Source of the DNA: Flavobacteriaceae bacterium NBU2973
GTDB lineage: Bacteria; Bacteroidota; Bacteroidia; Flavobacteriales; Flavobacteriaceae
NCBI GenBank assembly: GCA_026162565.1
Contig: JAOEIQ010000001.1
Span: 62,001 to 126,000, forward strand
Reading direction: 5' to 3'
DNA length: 64,000 nt
In this document: one piece after another, positions 25,676 to 34,338 of the stretch
Layout: each line of letters begins with the position of its first letter
How positions within the stretch are numbered: position 1 is the first letter of the stretch
Made by a program: the position numbers and the translations under genes
Notes under the pieces: model-generated
Told to the model about the DNA's origin: nothing
Database searches by the model: none
Seen by the model: only the letters and a program-made list of their open reading frames with translations

Positions 25676-26737
25676 ATGAGTAATACAAATAATCAGATAC
25701 CTGCTTCCGCAAGTATTCGTAACGATTTATTTTTAAGAGCATTAAAAGGAGAAACTGTTGACCGCCCTCCTGTTTGGATGATGCGTCAAGCTGGACGTTA
25801 TTTACCGGAATTCATGGAAATAAAAGCAAAGTATGACTTTTTTACGCGCTGCCAAACTCCAGAATTAGCAAGTGAAATTACTGTGCAACCTATTCGTCGT
25901 TACGGAATGGATGCCGCAATTCTGTTTTGCGATATATTAGTTATTCCACAAGCTATGAATATTGAGGTACAAATGAAACCAAATTTCGGGCCTTACCTCC
26001 CAAACCCAGTTCGTACTCAAAAAGATGTCGATAATGTAATAGTTCCTGATGTAAAAGATAGTTTAGGTTATGTTTATGATGCTATAAAAATGACCAAAGA
26101 AAAACTAAATGATGAGATTCCTCTAATTGGCTTTGCTGGTTCTCCATGGACCATTCTCTGTTATTGTGTTCAAGGTCAAGGCTCTAAAAACTTTGACAAG
26201 GCTAAAGAGTTTTGTTTTACAAATCCAATTGCTGCTCATACGTTACTTCAGAAAATTACAGATACAACTATCGCTTATTTAAAAGAAAAAGTGAAAGCTG
26301 GTTGTAATGCTGTACAAGTATTTGATTCTTGGGGAGGCATGTTATCTCCTGTAGACTATCAAGAGTTCTCTTGGCAATATATTCAACAAATAATTGATGC
26401 ATTAAAAGATGAAGCGCCAGTAATTGCCTTTGGAAAAGGTTGTTGGTTTGCACTTAACGAAATGTCTAAATCTGGAGCTTCTGCTTTAGGTGTCGATTGG
26501 ACATGCTCTGCAAGAAACGCACGCTATTTAACAGGCGGAAATATTACGCTTCAAGGAAATTTCGATCCTACAAGATTGTATTCTCCTCCTTCAGAAATAA
26601 AGAAGATGGTAACTCAAATGATAAATGAATTTGGGAAAGATAAATACATTGTAAATTTAGGTCATGGTATTTTACCTAATATTCCTCTAGAAAACGCTAA
26701 AGCATTTATAGATGCAGTAAAAGAATATCGTGCTTAA
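25676..26737 (+). CDS. hemE: Uroporphyrinogen decarboxylase
   Basis: 353 residues, the usual length. Decarboxylates the four acetate side chains of uroporphyrinogen III to give coproporphyrinogen III in the cytoplasm. Marks: the substrate-binding [16 protein letters not shown] at the N-terminus, [38 protein letters not shown] and [14 protein letters not shown]. It lies 133 bp after hemCD, with the palindromic repeat in the gap, and overlaps the EI24 gene by 8 bp. Confidence 0.97.
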   Translation: MSNTNNQIPASASIRNDLFLRALKGETVDRPPVWMMRQAGRYLPEFMEIKAKYDFFTRCQTPELASEITVQPIRRYGMDAAILFCDILVIPQAMNIEVQMKPNFGPYLPNPVRTQKDVDNVIVPDVKDSLGYVYDAIKMTKEKLNDEIPLIGFAGSPWTILCYCVQGQGSKNFDKAKEFCFTNPIAAHTLLQKITDTTIAYLKEKVKAGCNAVQVFDSWGGMLSPVDYQEFSWQYIQQIIDALKDEAPVIAFGKGCWFALNEMSKSGASALGVDWTCSARNARYLTGGNITLQGNFDPTRLYSPPSEIKKMVTQMINEFGKDKYIVNLGHGILPNIPLENAKAFIDAVKEYRA

Positions 26738-27470
26738 TAATATACTAAAAGGCATACAAGCATATTTTGGAGTCTTCGCACTCATTTCCAAATTAAAGTT
26801 GTGGAAATACTTTTTCATTCCAATGCTTATCAGTTTTATTACTGCAATTATTATTGGAGTGTCTTCGTATGGCTTTTCTGATAACATTGGAAATCTTATT
26901 TCTAAAATTTGGGTTTGGGAATTTGGAAAAGAAACCTTTACTTCTATATCAAGTTTTGTAGGCGGAATAATCGTTTTAGTTATTGGCTTAATTTTATATA
27001 AGCATATTATAATGGCCTTATCAGCTCCATTTATGAGTCCTGTTTCCGAAAAAATTGAAACACACATAACAGGAGTTCAAAATCACTCACATAGAAATAC
27101 ATCTTTTCAAGATCAACTTTGGAGAGGTATCAGATTAAGTATTAGAAATCTTGGTATGGAATTGCTATTAGCTATTCCGTTATTACTATTAAAGTTTATT
27201 CCAGTAATCAATATATTCTCTACTGCATTACTATTTATGCTTCAAGCCTATTATGCAGGTTTTGGAAATATGGATTATACATTAGAGCGTCACTATAGAT
27301 ATAATGAAAGTATTCAATTTGTTAGAAGAAATCGTGGATTAGCAATTGGTAATGGAACCGTCTTTTTATTATTCTTATTAATTCCGTTAGTTGGAGTTAT
27401 TTTAGTTTTACCATTTTCTGTAACTGCAGCATCAACTGAAACAGTTAAACGTATTCAAAATATAAATTAG
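26730..27470 (+). CDS. EI24-domain (CysZ-like) membrane protein
   Basis: 246 residues starting at GTG 26730, inside the end of hemE. About four to five hydrophobic segments (roughly 30-48, 78-100, 140-175 and 212-236), with [17 protein letters not shown] and [15 protein letters not shown], the pattern of the EI24/CysZ family (PF07264). CysZ imports sulfate in proteobacteria. Here the position inside a haem operon gives no clue to sulfate, so I leave the substrate open. Confidence 0.85.
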   Translation: MLNNILKGIQAYFGVFALISKLKLWKYFFIPMLISFITAIIIGVSSYGFSDNIGNLISKIWVWEFGKETFTSISSFVGGIIVLVIGLILYKHIIMALSAPFMSPVSEKIETHITGVQNHSHRNTSFQDQLWRGIRLSIRNLGMELLLAIPLLLLKFIPVINIFSTALLFMLQAYYAGFGNMDYTLERHYRYNESIQFVRRNRGLAIGNGTVFLLFLLIPLVGVILVLPFSVTAASTETVKRIQNIN

Positions 27471-27472
27471 AT

Positions 27473-28009
27473 ATGATTGCTCGTTTTGATGGTTTCGAAA
27501 TAAATCCAATACATGAAGGAGACGCATGGAAAATATGTGATTTATGTGTTGCTAATGAAGATAGATTTAAACGCTTTTTTCCTGAAACTCTTAAGCAAAA
27601 TCTAACACCAACGCTGTCGCAATTATTTGTCGAAAAAATGACAAAAGCTTTTAAAGAAAAAACTGTCTTTTTATATACTCTTAAGGAAACACAATCAAGA
27701 AAATTAGCAGGCCTTATCTATCTCAAAGAATTAGATTGGACAACAAAAGAAGGAGAGTTTGCTTATTGTATAGATTATAATTTTGAAGGTCAAGGTTTAA
27801 CTTCTAAAGCAGTAAGAGAAATCTCTAACTATGCTCTTAACACACTTGATTTAAAAACCCTAAAAATCATAGTACATAAAAATAATATTTCCAGTCTAAA
27901 AGTTGCTTTAAACAATGGCTACAAATGGAAATCTACTTTAAAAAACGGATTTACTCCTCCTGGTGAAACAGCTCTTGATATGGAGTTATATGAACTATAT
28001 AAATATTAA
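27473..28009 (+). CDS. GNAT N-acetyltransferase, RimJ/RimL-like
   Basis: 178 residues. Marks: GEFAYCIDYNFEGQGLTSKAVREISNYAL, which includes the acetyl-CoA pyrophosphate loop (here EGQGLTSKA), and LKIIVHKNNISSLKVALNNGYKWKSTL, typical of ribosomal-protein-type N-acetyltransferases. It starts 2 bp after the EI24 gene and ends 3 bp before hemF, so it is cotranscribed with the haem genes. Acceptor unknown. Confidence 0.88.
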   Translation: MIARFDGFEINPIHEGDAWKICDLCVANEDRFKRFFPETLKQNLTPTLSQLFVEKMTKAFKEKTVFLYTLKETQSRKLAGLIYLKELDWTTKEGEFAYCIDYNFEGQGLTSKAVREISNYALNTLDLKTLKIIVHKNNISSLKVALNNGYKWKSTLKNGFTPPGETALDMELYELYKY

Positions 28010-28012
28010 ATT

Positions 28013-28915
28013 TTGAAAGATCCTTTCTTTAAATACATACATGAGTTACAAGATACTATTACTTCAAAAATAGAAGGAATAGATGGTAAAGCTAAATTTC
28101 AAGAAGATATCTGGAAGCGACCAGAAGGTGGTGGTGGAAGAACACGTGTTATAGAAAACGGAACTGTTTTTGAAAAAGGAGGTGTTAATATTTCTGGTGT
28201 TCACGGTAAATTACCAGAGTCCATGCAAAACTATTTTGGTGTAAAAGATGCCGATTTTTTTGCCTGTGGATTAAGTTTAGTATTACATCCTAAAAACCCA
28301 ATGGTTCCAACCGTTCATGCAAATTGGCGCTATTTTGAAATGTATGATCAAGAAGGCTCAATTGTAGATCAATGGTTTGGTGGAGGGCAAGACCTTACAC
28401 CTTATTATTTATTTGAAGAAGATGCTAAGCACTTTCATCAAATTTGTAAAACAGCCTGTGATAATCACAACCCTGAATTTTACCCTAAATACAAATCAAG
28501 ATGTGATGAGTACTTTTATAATACTCATAGAAATGAAGGACGCGGAATAGGTGGTTTGTTTTTTGATTACTGTAAAAAATCAGACGAAATGGATATGCAA
28601 AATTGGTATGATTTTGTTACAGAAGTTGGTGATAGTTTTCTGGAAGCTTACATTCCTATTGTTGAAAAACGCAAAGACCTACCTTACACAAAAAAACAAC
28701 GAAATTGGCAAGAAATACGTCGTGGTCGATATGTAGAGTTTAATTTGGTTCATGATAAAGGCACTTTATTTGGACTAAAAACCAATGGACGAATTGAAAG
28801 TATTTTAATGAGTTTACCTCCTCATGTGCAATGGGTTTACGACCATCATCCTGAAGCTGGAAGTGACGAAGAAAAATTAATAACGGTTTTAAAAGAACCA
28901 AAAAATTGGGTTTAA
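28013..28915 (+). CDS. hemF: Oxygen-dependent coproporphyrinogen III oxidase
   Basis: 300 residues starting at TTG 28013; there is no ATG that keeps the N-terminal helix. Converts coproporphyrinogen III to protoporphyrinogen IX with O2. Marks: GGGGRTRVIENG, ERGGVNxS-type EKGGVNISGVHG, PTVHANWRYFE, WWFGGGQDLTP-type segment, IGGLFFDY, RGRYVEFNLVHDKGTLFGLKTNGRIESILMSLPP. The aerobic enzyme (rather than only HemN) fits an organism that lives with oxygen. Confidence 0.96.
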   Translation: MKDPFFKYIHELQDTITSKIEGIDGKAKFQEDIWKRPEGGGGRTRVIENGTVFEKGGVNISGVHGKLPESMQNYFGVKDADFFACGLSLVLHPKNPMVPTVHANWRYFEMYDQEGSIVDQWFGGGQDLTPYYLFEEDAKHFHQICKTACDNHNPEFYPKYKSRCDEYFYNTHRNEGRGIGGLFFDYCKKSDEMDMQNWYDFVTEVGDSFLEAYIPIVEKRKDLPYTKKQRNWQEIRRGRYVEFNLVHDKGTLFGLKTNGRIESILMSLPPHVQWVYDHHPEAGSDEEKLITVLKEPKNWV

Positions 28916-28916
28916 T

Positions 28917-29906
28917 ATGTATCCTTTAAGAAGAAACAGGCGCTTAAGAGCGAATGAAGCCATTAGAAGTTTAGTTCGTGAGACAATAATCACACCTAAT
29001 GATTTTTTAGTACCGCTTTTTGTGGTTGAAGGCAAGGGCATTAAAGAAGAAATCGCTTCTATGCCAAATTACTATCGTTACAGTCTTGACTTATTAGAAA
29101 ACGAAGTAAAAGAACTTTGGAAGCTTGGTTTAAAATCTGTATTACTTTTTGTAAAAGTTCCTGATAACCTCAAAGATAACAAAGGTACTGAAGCTCTAAA
29201 CCCAAACGGACTCATGCAACGTGCTATTAAAACCGTAAAAAATAGTTGTCCAGATATGTTAGTGATGACAGATGTTGCGCTAGATCCTTACTCGTCGTAT
29301 GGTCACGATGGTATTGTTGAAAATGGCATGATTATAAATGACGAAACAGCAGATGTACTAGCAGAAATGAGTGTGTCGCATGCTGAAGCTGGCGCCAATT
29401 TTGTAGCACCAAGTGATATGATGGATGGTCGTATTCTATCTATTCGTGAAGCGCTTGAAGATGCCAATTTTTTAAATACAGGCATTATGAGTTATTCAGC
29501 AAAATATGCTTCTGCATTTTATGGCCCTTTTCGTGATGCACTAGATTCTGCTCCTGTTAATATGGTAGAAGTACCAAAAGACAAAAAAACCTATCAAATG
29601 GATTTTGCCAATAGATTTGAAGCCATTCGAGAAACTGAAATGGATATTGATGAAGGTGCAGATATCGTTATGGTAAAACCAGGAATTGCCTATTTAGATA
29701 TTGTTCGTGAGATAAAAAATGAAGTTGATGTTCCTGTTGCAGCCTATCAAGTATCTGGTGAATATGCAATGATTAAAGCTGTATCAGAAAAAGGTTGGCT
29801 AGACCATGATGCCGTAATGTTAGAACAGCTAACAGCAATTAAACGTTCTGGAGCAGATATAATTGCGAGTTACTTTGCCAAAGATGTTGTAAAACTTTTA
29901 TATTAA
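28917..29906 (+). CDS. hemB: Delta-aminolevulinic acid dehydratase (porphobilinogen synthase)
   Basis: 329 residues. Condenses two 5-aminolevulinate to porphobilinogen. Schiff-base lysines are in SYSAKYASAFYGPFRDA and DIVMVKPGIAYLD. The metal site reads TDVALDPYSSYGHDG, with A/D/D where the zinc enzymes have three cysteines, so it belongs to the zinc-independent, magnesium-type class. It is the last gene of the operon, starting one base after the hemF stop. Confidence 0.97.
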   Translation: MYPLRRNRRLRANEAIRSLVRETIITPNDFLVPLFVVEGKGIKEEIASMPNYYRYSLDLLENEVKELWKLGLKSVLLFVKVPDNLKDNKGTEALNPNGLMQRAIKTVKNSCPDMLVMTDVALDPYSSYGHDGIVENGMIINDETADVLAEMSVSHAEAGANFVAPSDMMDGRILSIREALEDANFLNTGIMSYSAKYASAFYGPFRDALDSAPVNMVEVPKDKKTYQMDFANRFEAIRETEMDIDEGADIVMVKPGIAYLDIVREIKNEVDVPVAAYQVSGEYAMIKAVSEKGWLDHDAVMLEQLTAIKRSGADIIASYFAKDVVKLLY

Positions 29907-29996
29907 ATCTTCAATTTTTAGATTGTTTTTGTTGTTAACAGAAATAATGCTCAATTTCTGAAACCCTTATTTTACAGACGTTTCAAGCATTAATTA

Positions 29997-30058
29997 GGTT
30001 AATGCTAGGTTAAGAGTGCCCTTTTTTGAGTTATTTAGAAATCTTCGTTCTAGATTTG
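29997..30058 (+). promoter_or_regulatory. Tandem GGTTAA operator plus promoter, site 1
   Basis: Two direct GGTTAA copies (29997-30002 and 30008-30013) are spaced 11 bp, one helical turn, as for OmpR/PhoB-type regulators. TTG (30026-30028), 22 nt and TAGATTTG (30051-30058) give a proper Bacteroidetes promoter. Site 2 at 32495-32556 has the same operator and exactly the same distance (38 bp) from the end of the second copy to the -7 element. Confidence 0.65.
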
Positions 30059-30073
30059 TACTATCATCAATCA

Positions 30074-30119
30074 GTGCTGAACTTTTACATTGAGCTAGTC
30101 GAAATGAGTTTCAGTATCA
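30074..30119 (+). repeat. Interspersed repeat flanking a small ORF, copy 1
   Basis: GTGCTGAACTTTTACATTGAG...TTCAGTATCA matches 30249-30295 with few differences. It can fold (CTGAA with TTCAG, CATT with AATG). It belongs to a TGAGC-AGTCGAAA type of interspersed sequence; an interrupted relative is at 13037-13097. Confidence 0.75.
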
Positions 30120-30134
30120 TTAAAATCAAATAGT

Positions 30135-30230
30135 ATGAGAACTTTAAACAACGATTTAATTACAGAAAGATTACAAGAAAGTAATTCGTACAACTGGAAT
30201 TCAAAGAGACGTTACAGATCAATTAAGTAA
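30135..30230 (+). CDS. Possible 31-residue peptide
   Basis: ATG 30135 to TAA 30228-30230, encoding MRTLNNDLITERLQ and a basic end (SKRRYRSIK). Upstream are the GGTTAA promoter (start of transcription near 30064) and repeat copy 1; downstream are repeat copy 2 and a terminator at 30310-30345. No strong ribosome-binding site is seen. It may be a real small protein, a decayed gene or part of a small RNA; coding is not certain. Confidence 0.35.
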   Translation: MRTLNNDLITERLQESNSYNWNSKRRYRSIK

Positions 30231-30248
30231 AAATGAATTCATCAACAC

Positions 30249-30295
30249 GTGCTGAACTTTTTACATTGAGCGAGTCGAAATGAGCTTCAGTATCA
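30249..30295 (+). repeat. Interspersed repeat flanking a small ORF, copy 2
   Basis: Second direct copy of 30074-30119, one base longer, just before the terminator. Confidence 0.75.
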
Positions 30296-30309
30296 ATCAA
30301 CCAATTTAA

Positions 30310-30345
30310 GAGCATAATACCTTTTTAGGTGTTATGCTCTATTTT
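30310..30345 (+). terminator. Intrinsic terminator of the 30.06-30.34 kb transcript
   Basis: GAGCATAATACC (30310-30321) pairs with GGTGTTATGCTC (30328-30339) over 12 bp with one G-U pair and is followed by a T-rich tail. It closes the small transcript ahead of the histidine kinase gene. Confidence 0.7.
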
Positions 30346-30385
30346 ATCAATTACGATTCTTAATTTTAAGCGAATCATTTACAAC

Positions 30386-31783
30386 ATGAAGAAAAAAATC
30401 AACGCATTAATTATGGCATCTATCCTTGGATTAATAGCATTATCTATTATTCAAGGCTATCTAATTAATAATACTTATAAATTAAAAAAAGATGTGTTTT
30501 TAGAAGATACGAAGCGTTCTATTTTTCGTTTTGATAATGATCTTCCTGTTGTAGACTCTATTTATGATAAAATTGGAGAACATTTATTATCAAAAATATT
30601 CGAATATAAAACTCAACAAATTGACAAATCTGAATTATTAAACGATATAATGAGTGTAACAGATTCAGTTAATCAGTTATTTATAAATGAATATCAAAAA
30701 GAGTTTAAAAAGCGAGGTGTTACTTACGATATAAAATATCAAAAAAGATTAAAATCATTAATCTTATTGGACAGCATAAAAAATGACACACTGTACTTTA
30801 AAAATAAAACTTCTAATACTCAATTTTTATTAGGAGAGTCATTTGAACCCAATAAAGAATATGGCGTTAATAATTCTCAAACTGAAACAGATTTTAGCAG
30901 AAGTTATTTAGATAATGGTATTTCCAAAACAATAGATTTTAATATTAGATTAACGACTCAAGATTATCTAGATATTAATGATTGGACTCGATTAGTTTTG
31001 AGACAAATGTCAGGTATCTTAGCACTCTCAATATTAATATTTGCCGTTGTTTTAGGGCTATTATATTATGCAATTAAAAGTCTAATTACGCAAAAGAAAA
31101 TTGCAGATATAAAAACAGACTTCGTTAATAATATTACACATGAACTTAAAACACCATTAGCAACATTAACATTAGCAACTAAAATGCTTAATAAGGATGA
31201 AGTGAAACAGCATCCTGAAATAGTTAATAATACTATTAATACGATTGAGCGTCAAAACCAACGTCTACAAAAACTTATAGACCAAGTACTTAATAATAGT
31301 CTTGGCTATAATGAGATTAAACTCAATAAAGAACTTATAATCGTAGAAAATTACATTAATACAGTTTTAGATGATTTTAAATTATCTCTAAAAAACAAAG
31401 AAGTTACTATTAATCGGGAGTTTTCAATTACAAAAAAAGCGATTACCGTAGATAAGTTTTTTATGACAACTGCTCTATTAAACATACTTGAAAATGCCGT
31501 AAAATATTCTGAAGATGATTTAGTAATAAACTGCAAGATAGAAAGTGAAAAAAAATTATTAATCTCAATAGAAGATAATGGGATTGGTATTTCAGAAAAA
31601 TACCAAAAACAGATATTTGATAAGTTTTTTAGAGTTGGAAATAAGGAAATTCATAATGTAAAAGGACTTGGGCTAGGACTATATTACACTAATCAAATTA
31701 TTAAGGCGCATAACGGAACTATCACACTTAATAGTAAAGAAGGCCAAGGAACAACATTTATAATCACTATTCCATTTAATTAA
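30386..31783 (+). CDS. Sensor histidine kinase, RprX-like
   Basis: 465 residues from ATG 30386 (MKKKINALIM); the frame is open further upstream, but that stretch overlaps the terminator. TM1 (about 8-25), an extracytoplasmic sensor region of about 185 residues, TM2 (about 216-238), H-box NNITHELKTPLATL, N-box LNILENAVKYS, G1 DNGIGIS, F-box FDKFFRV and G2 GLGLGLYYTNQI. Partner of the regulator that starts 8 bp downstream. Confidence 0.94.
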   Translation: MKKKINALIMASILGLIALSIIQGYLINNTYKLKKDVFLEDTKRSIFRFDNDLPVVDSIYDKIGEHLLSKIFEYKTQQIDKSELLNDIMSVTDSVNQLFINEYQKEFKKRGVTYDIKYQKRLKSLILLDSIKNDTLYFKNKTSNTQFLLGESFEPNKEYGVNNSQTETDFSRSYLDNGISKTIDFNIRLTTQDYLDINDWTRLVLRQMSGILALSILIFAVVLGLLYYAIKSLITQKKIADIKTDFVNNITHELKTPLATLTLATKMLNKDEVKQHPEIVNNTINTIERQNQRLQKLIDQVLNNSLGYNEIKLNKELIIVENYINTVLDDFKLSLKNKEVTINREFSITKKAITVDKFFMTTALLNILENAVKYSEDDLVINCKIESEKKLLISIEDNGIGISEKYQKQIFDKFFRVGNKEIHNVKGLGLGLYYTNQIIKAHNGTITLNSKEGQGTTFIITIPFN

Positions 31784-31791
31784 TAAAACCC

Positions 31792-32478
31792 ATGAAGCAC
31801 ATATTATTAGCAGAAGATGATTTAGATTTCGGGAATATTTTAAAACAATATCTCGAGATTTCTGGGTATCAAATTACGTGGGCTAAAGATGGACAAGAAG
31901 CGCTTGAGTTTTTTAAAAATGGTAATTTTAATATTTGTGTTTTTGATGTTATGATGCCTAAAATAGATGGATTTACTTTAGCTGAAAAAGTAATAGATAT
32001 AAATCCGGAAACACCTTTTATTTTTCTAACAGCTAGAAAAATGAAAGAAGATAAAATTAAAGGGTTAAAATTAGGTGCTGATGATTATATAGTAAAGCCA
32101 TTTGAGGCAGATGAATTGGTGCTTCGATTAAGTAACATTTTAAAACGTACCGAAAAAGTTGCCAGTCAATTGCCTCAAGAATCTATTATAAAAATTAGTG
32201 AATATAATTTTGATGCAACACGTTTAGAATTATCACACAATGATTACAAAAAGCAACTAACGCAAAAAGAAGGAGAGCTTATTCTCTTTTTATTTAATCA
32301 TAAAAACCAATTACTAAAACGTGAAGACATCTTAAAAGCTGTATGGGAAAATGATGATTTTTTCTCCGGAAGAAGCATGGATGTTTTTATAAGCAGGCTT
32401 CGCAAATATTTTAAGCAAGACTCTTCAATTTCTATAGAAAGTATTCGTGGTGTAGGCCTAGAATTCAAAGTACGTTAA
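31792..32478 (+). CDS. OmpR-family response regulator, RprY-like
   Basis: 228 residues. The receiver domain (1-120) has the acidic pair EDD (8-10), the phosphorylation site in NICVFDVMMP, T-A in FIFLTARK and K in YIVKPFEADEL. The C-terminal winged helix (about 130-228) has LTQKEGELILFLF and GRSMDVFISRLRKYF. Its likely targets are the two flanking promoters with tandem GGTTAA at 11-bp spacing; direct repeats with that spacing are how OmpR/PhoB proteins usually bind. Confidence 0.95.
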   Translation: MKHILLAEDDLDFGNILKQYLEISGYQITWAKDGQEALEFFKNGNFNICVFDVMMPKIDGFTLAEKVIDINPETPFIFLTARKMKEDKIKGLKLGADDYIVKPFEADELVLRLSNILKRTEKVASQLPQESIIKISEYNFDATRLELSHNDYKKQLTQKEGELILFLFNHKNQLLKREDILKAVWENDDFFSGRSMDVFISRLRKYFKQDSSISIESIRGVGLEFKVR

Positions 32479-32494
32479 TAGAATTTATTAAGTA

Positions 32495-32556
32495 GGTTAA
32501 CGCTAGGTTAACGGTCTTAATTTCTTCGTTTTTAATAAAATTACGCTATAGATTTG
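32495..32556 (+). promoter_or_regulatory. Tandem GGTTAA operator plus promoter, site 2
   Basis: GGTTAA at 32495-32500 and 32506-32511 (11-bp period), then TAGATTTG at 32549-32556. No TTG lies 17-23 nt ahead of the -7 element, which suggests that the promoter needs an activator. It drives the gene at 32605-33102. Confidence 0.65.
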
Positions 32557-32604
32557 TAGTATCAAAATCAATAAACGAACAGTAAAATTTTAAAACAAGT
32601 AATC

Positions 32605-33102
32605 ATGTCAAAAACAATCACAACATTAGTAATCGCTTTTTTATTTACAATTACAACAACTGGACAATCAACTCCAGAACCACCAAAACCACCAACAACT
32701 TATAGTTCAACTCACAGTAGTTCTTATTCTGTAAGTAAAACAGATGACGATTTACGTATTAAAGCGCGATTCCATAAATCGAGATTTAATACCATAAAAT
32801 CTATGCTCATCGATAACTTAGGTGAAGAAGGTTTAACTAAAAGCGAAAGCACTTTTAAATGGTCTCATGGCTCTGATAGCTTTGAATGTAAATTAAGTAA
32901 TACAAGTTTAAGATTGTTTCTAGATTATGAATCGAGCAATAGTAACTTTATTAGTCATGTTGAAGAGTTGGCAACAAATCTCAAATATGCCGTTTCTGGA
33001 GGCAATCCTGAAGATGACATTAAACGTGCCGAAGATGATGTTGCCAGAGCAAAAGTTGAACTTGATCGGGCTAAAGCTAGATTGGAGAAATCTAAAAACT
33101 AA
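32605..33102 (+). CDS. Small exported coiled-coil protein, target of adjacent regulator
   Basis: 165 residues with a signal peptide (MSKTITTLVIAFLFTITTTGQ). A Pro/Ser/Thr-rich stretch (22-48) follows, then a region of about 80 residues of mixed alpha/beta character, and a C-terminal charged heptad helix (about 136-165: IKRAEDDVARAKVELDRAKARLEK) predicted to form a coiled coil. No family is recognised. It has its own promoter with the GGTTAA operator and its own terminator. An envelope-stress role fits the context but is inference. Confidence 0.8.
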   Translation: MSKTITTLVIAFLFTITTTGQSTPEPPKPPTTYSSTHSSSYSVSKTDDDLRIKARFHKSRFNTIKSMLIDNLGEEGLTKSESTFKWSHGSDSFECKLSNTSLRLFLDYESSNSNFISHVEELATNLKYAVSGGNPEDDIKRAEDDVARAKVELDRAKARLEKSKN

Positions 33103-33122
33103 AAAACTATCAATCAAAAAGG

Positions 33123-33161
33123 AAAAAGCTCAATAGTAAATCACTACTATTGGGCTTTTTC
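33123..33161 (+). terminator. Intrinsic terminator of the 32605 gene
   Basis: AAAAAGCTCAATAGTA (33123-33138) pairs with TACTATTGGGCTTTTT (33145-33160) over 16 bp with one G-U pair, ending in a T run. Confidence 0.8.
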
Positions 33162-33219
33162 TATCTAAATACATTACATCATCTTTTTTAACTATTTTAG
33201 CAATACCAAAAAATCATTC

Positions 33220-34338
33220 ATGGGATTATTAATTTTCTACGGAGTTATATCTATTTTCTTTTCATTTTTATGTTCTATTCTTGAGGCTGTACTTTTAAGT
33301 ATAACACCAACATTTATTAATGTAAAAAAGAAAGAAGGCAAAGCTTATGCAACCAACCTTGAAGAGCTTAAAAAAGATGTAGATAAACCATTAATTGCTA
33401 TACTTACACTTAATACTATTGCTCATACTGTTGGTGCAATTTTAGTTGGTGTGCAAGCAAAAGTAGCTTACGCTGAATTATATGGTTCTGAAACACAAAC
33501 TATTTTAGGATTTGAAATTACTGAAGATCTTATGGTTGGTATTGTTTCTTCTATAATGACAATATTAATTTTAGTTGCATCAGAAATTATCCCAAAAACT
33601 ATTGGAGCGACTTATTGGAAACAGTTGGCTAATTTTACATCTAAAGCGCTTAATGTTTTAATTTTTCCTTTAAAATGGACAGGAATTCTTTGGGTACTAC
33701 AATTAACAACTAAGCTAATTGGTGGTAAAGGCCATGGAAGTGTGTTAAGCAGAGAAGGCTTCATCGCTATGACAGATATTGCAGAAGAAGAAGGTGTTTT
33801 TCAAGAATCAGAAAGTAAGGTCATTAGAAATCTTTTAAATTTTAAAGAGATAATGGCTAAAAATATCATGACACCAAGAACTGTTATGAAAGCTGAAGAT
33901 GAAAACACAACCGTTGAAGATTTTTTTAATAAAAATATGAATCTTCGTTTTTCAAGGATTCCAATATATTCTGACGATCAAGATAATATTAAAGGCCTTG
34001 TTTTAAAAGATGAGATTTTTAAAGAAATGGCTTTGGATAATGGTCATAAAAAACTATCAGAAATTAAACGAAGTATTATTATTATAAATCGTGATATGCC
34101 TATTCCTGAAGTCTTCGAGAAACTAGTTGAAAGCAGAAATCACATGGCTTTAGTTGTAGATGAGTATGGTTCTATTAGTGGATTAGTAACCATGGAAGAT
34201 GTGATAGAAACGCTTTTAGGACTTGAAATTATGGATGAAAGTGATAATGTCTCTGACCTACAACATATGGCTAGAAAAAGCTGGGAAGCTAGAGCAAAAA
34301 AGCTAGGTATTATAGAAGATGAAAATCCAGATGAATAA
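33220..34338 (+). CDS. CNNM/CorC-type hemolysin-family membrane protein with CBS pair
   Basis: 372 residues. The N-terminal DUF21/CNNM membrane domain (about 1-165) has LEAVLLSITPTFI, TLNTIAHTVGAILVG and SEIIPKTIGATYW. The cytoplasmic CBS pair (about 190-335) has VIRNLLNFKEIMAKNIMTPRTVM, SRIPIYSDDQDNIKGLVLKDEI and MALVVDEYGSISGLVTMEDVIETLLG. Family members act in Mg2+/Co2+ homeostasis. The C-terminal CorC_HlyC domain is not present. Its stop overlaps the next start (TAATG). Confidence 0.92.
   Translation: MGLLIFYGVISIFFSFLCSILEAVLLSITPTFINVKKKEGKAYATNLEELKKDVDKPLIAILTLNTIAHTVGAILVGVQAKVAYAELYGSETQTILGFEITEDLMVGIVSSIMTILILVASEIIPKTIGATYWKQLANFTSKALNVLIFPLKWTGILWVLQLTTKLIGGKGHGSVLSREGFIAMTDIAEEEGVFQESESKVIRNLLNFKEIMAKNIMTPRTVMKAEDENTTVEDFFNKNMNLRFSRIPIYSDDQDNIKGLVLKDEIFKEMALDNGHKKLSEIKRSIIIINRDMPIPEVFEKLVESRNHMALVVDEYGSISGLVTMEDVIETLLGLEIMDESDNVSDLQHMARKSWEARAKKLGIIEDENPDE

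Noticed and set aside
25533-25742. Minus-strand frame between hemCD and hemE
   Set aside because: It is made of the palindromic intergenic element and the antisense of hemE; no codon pattern of a gene.
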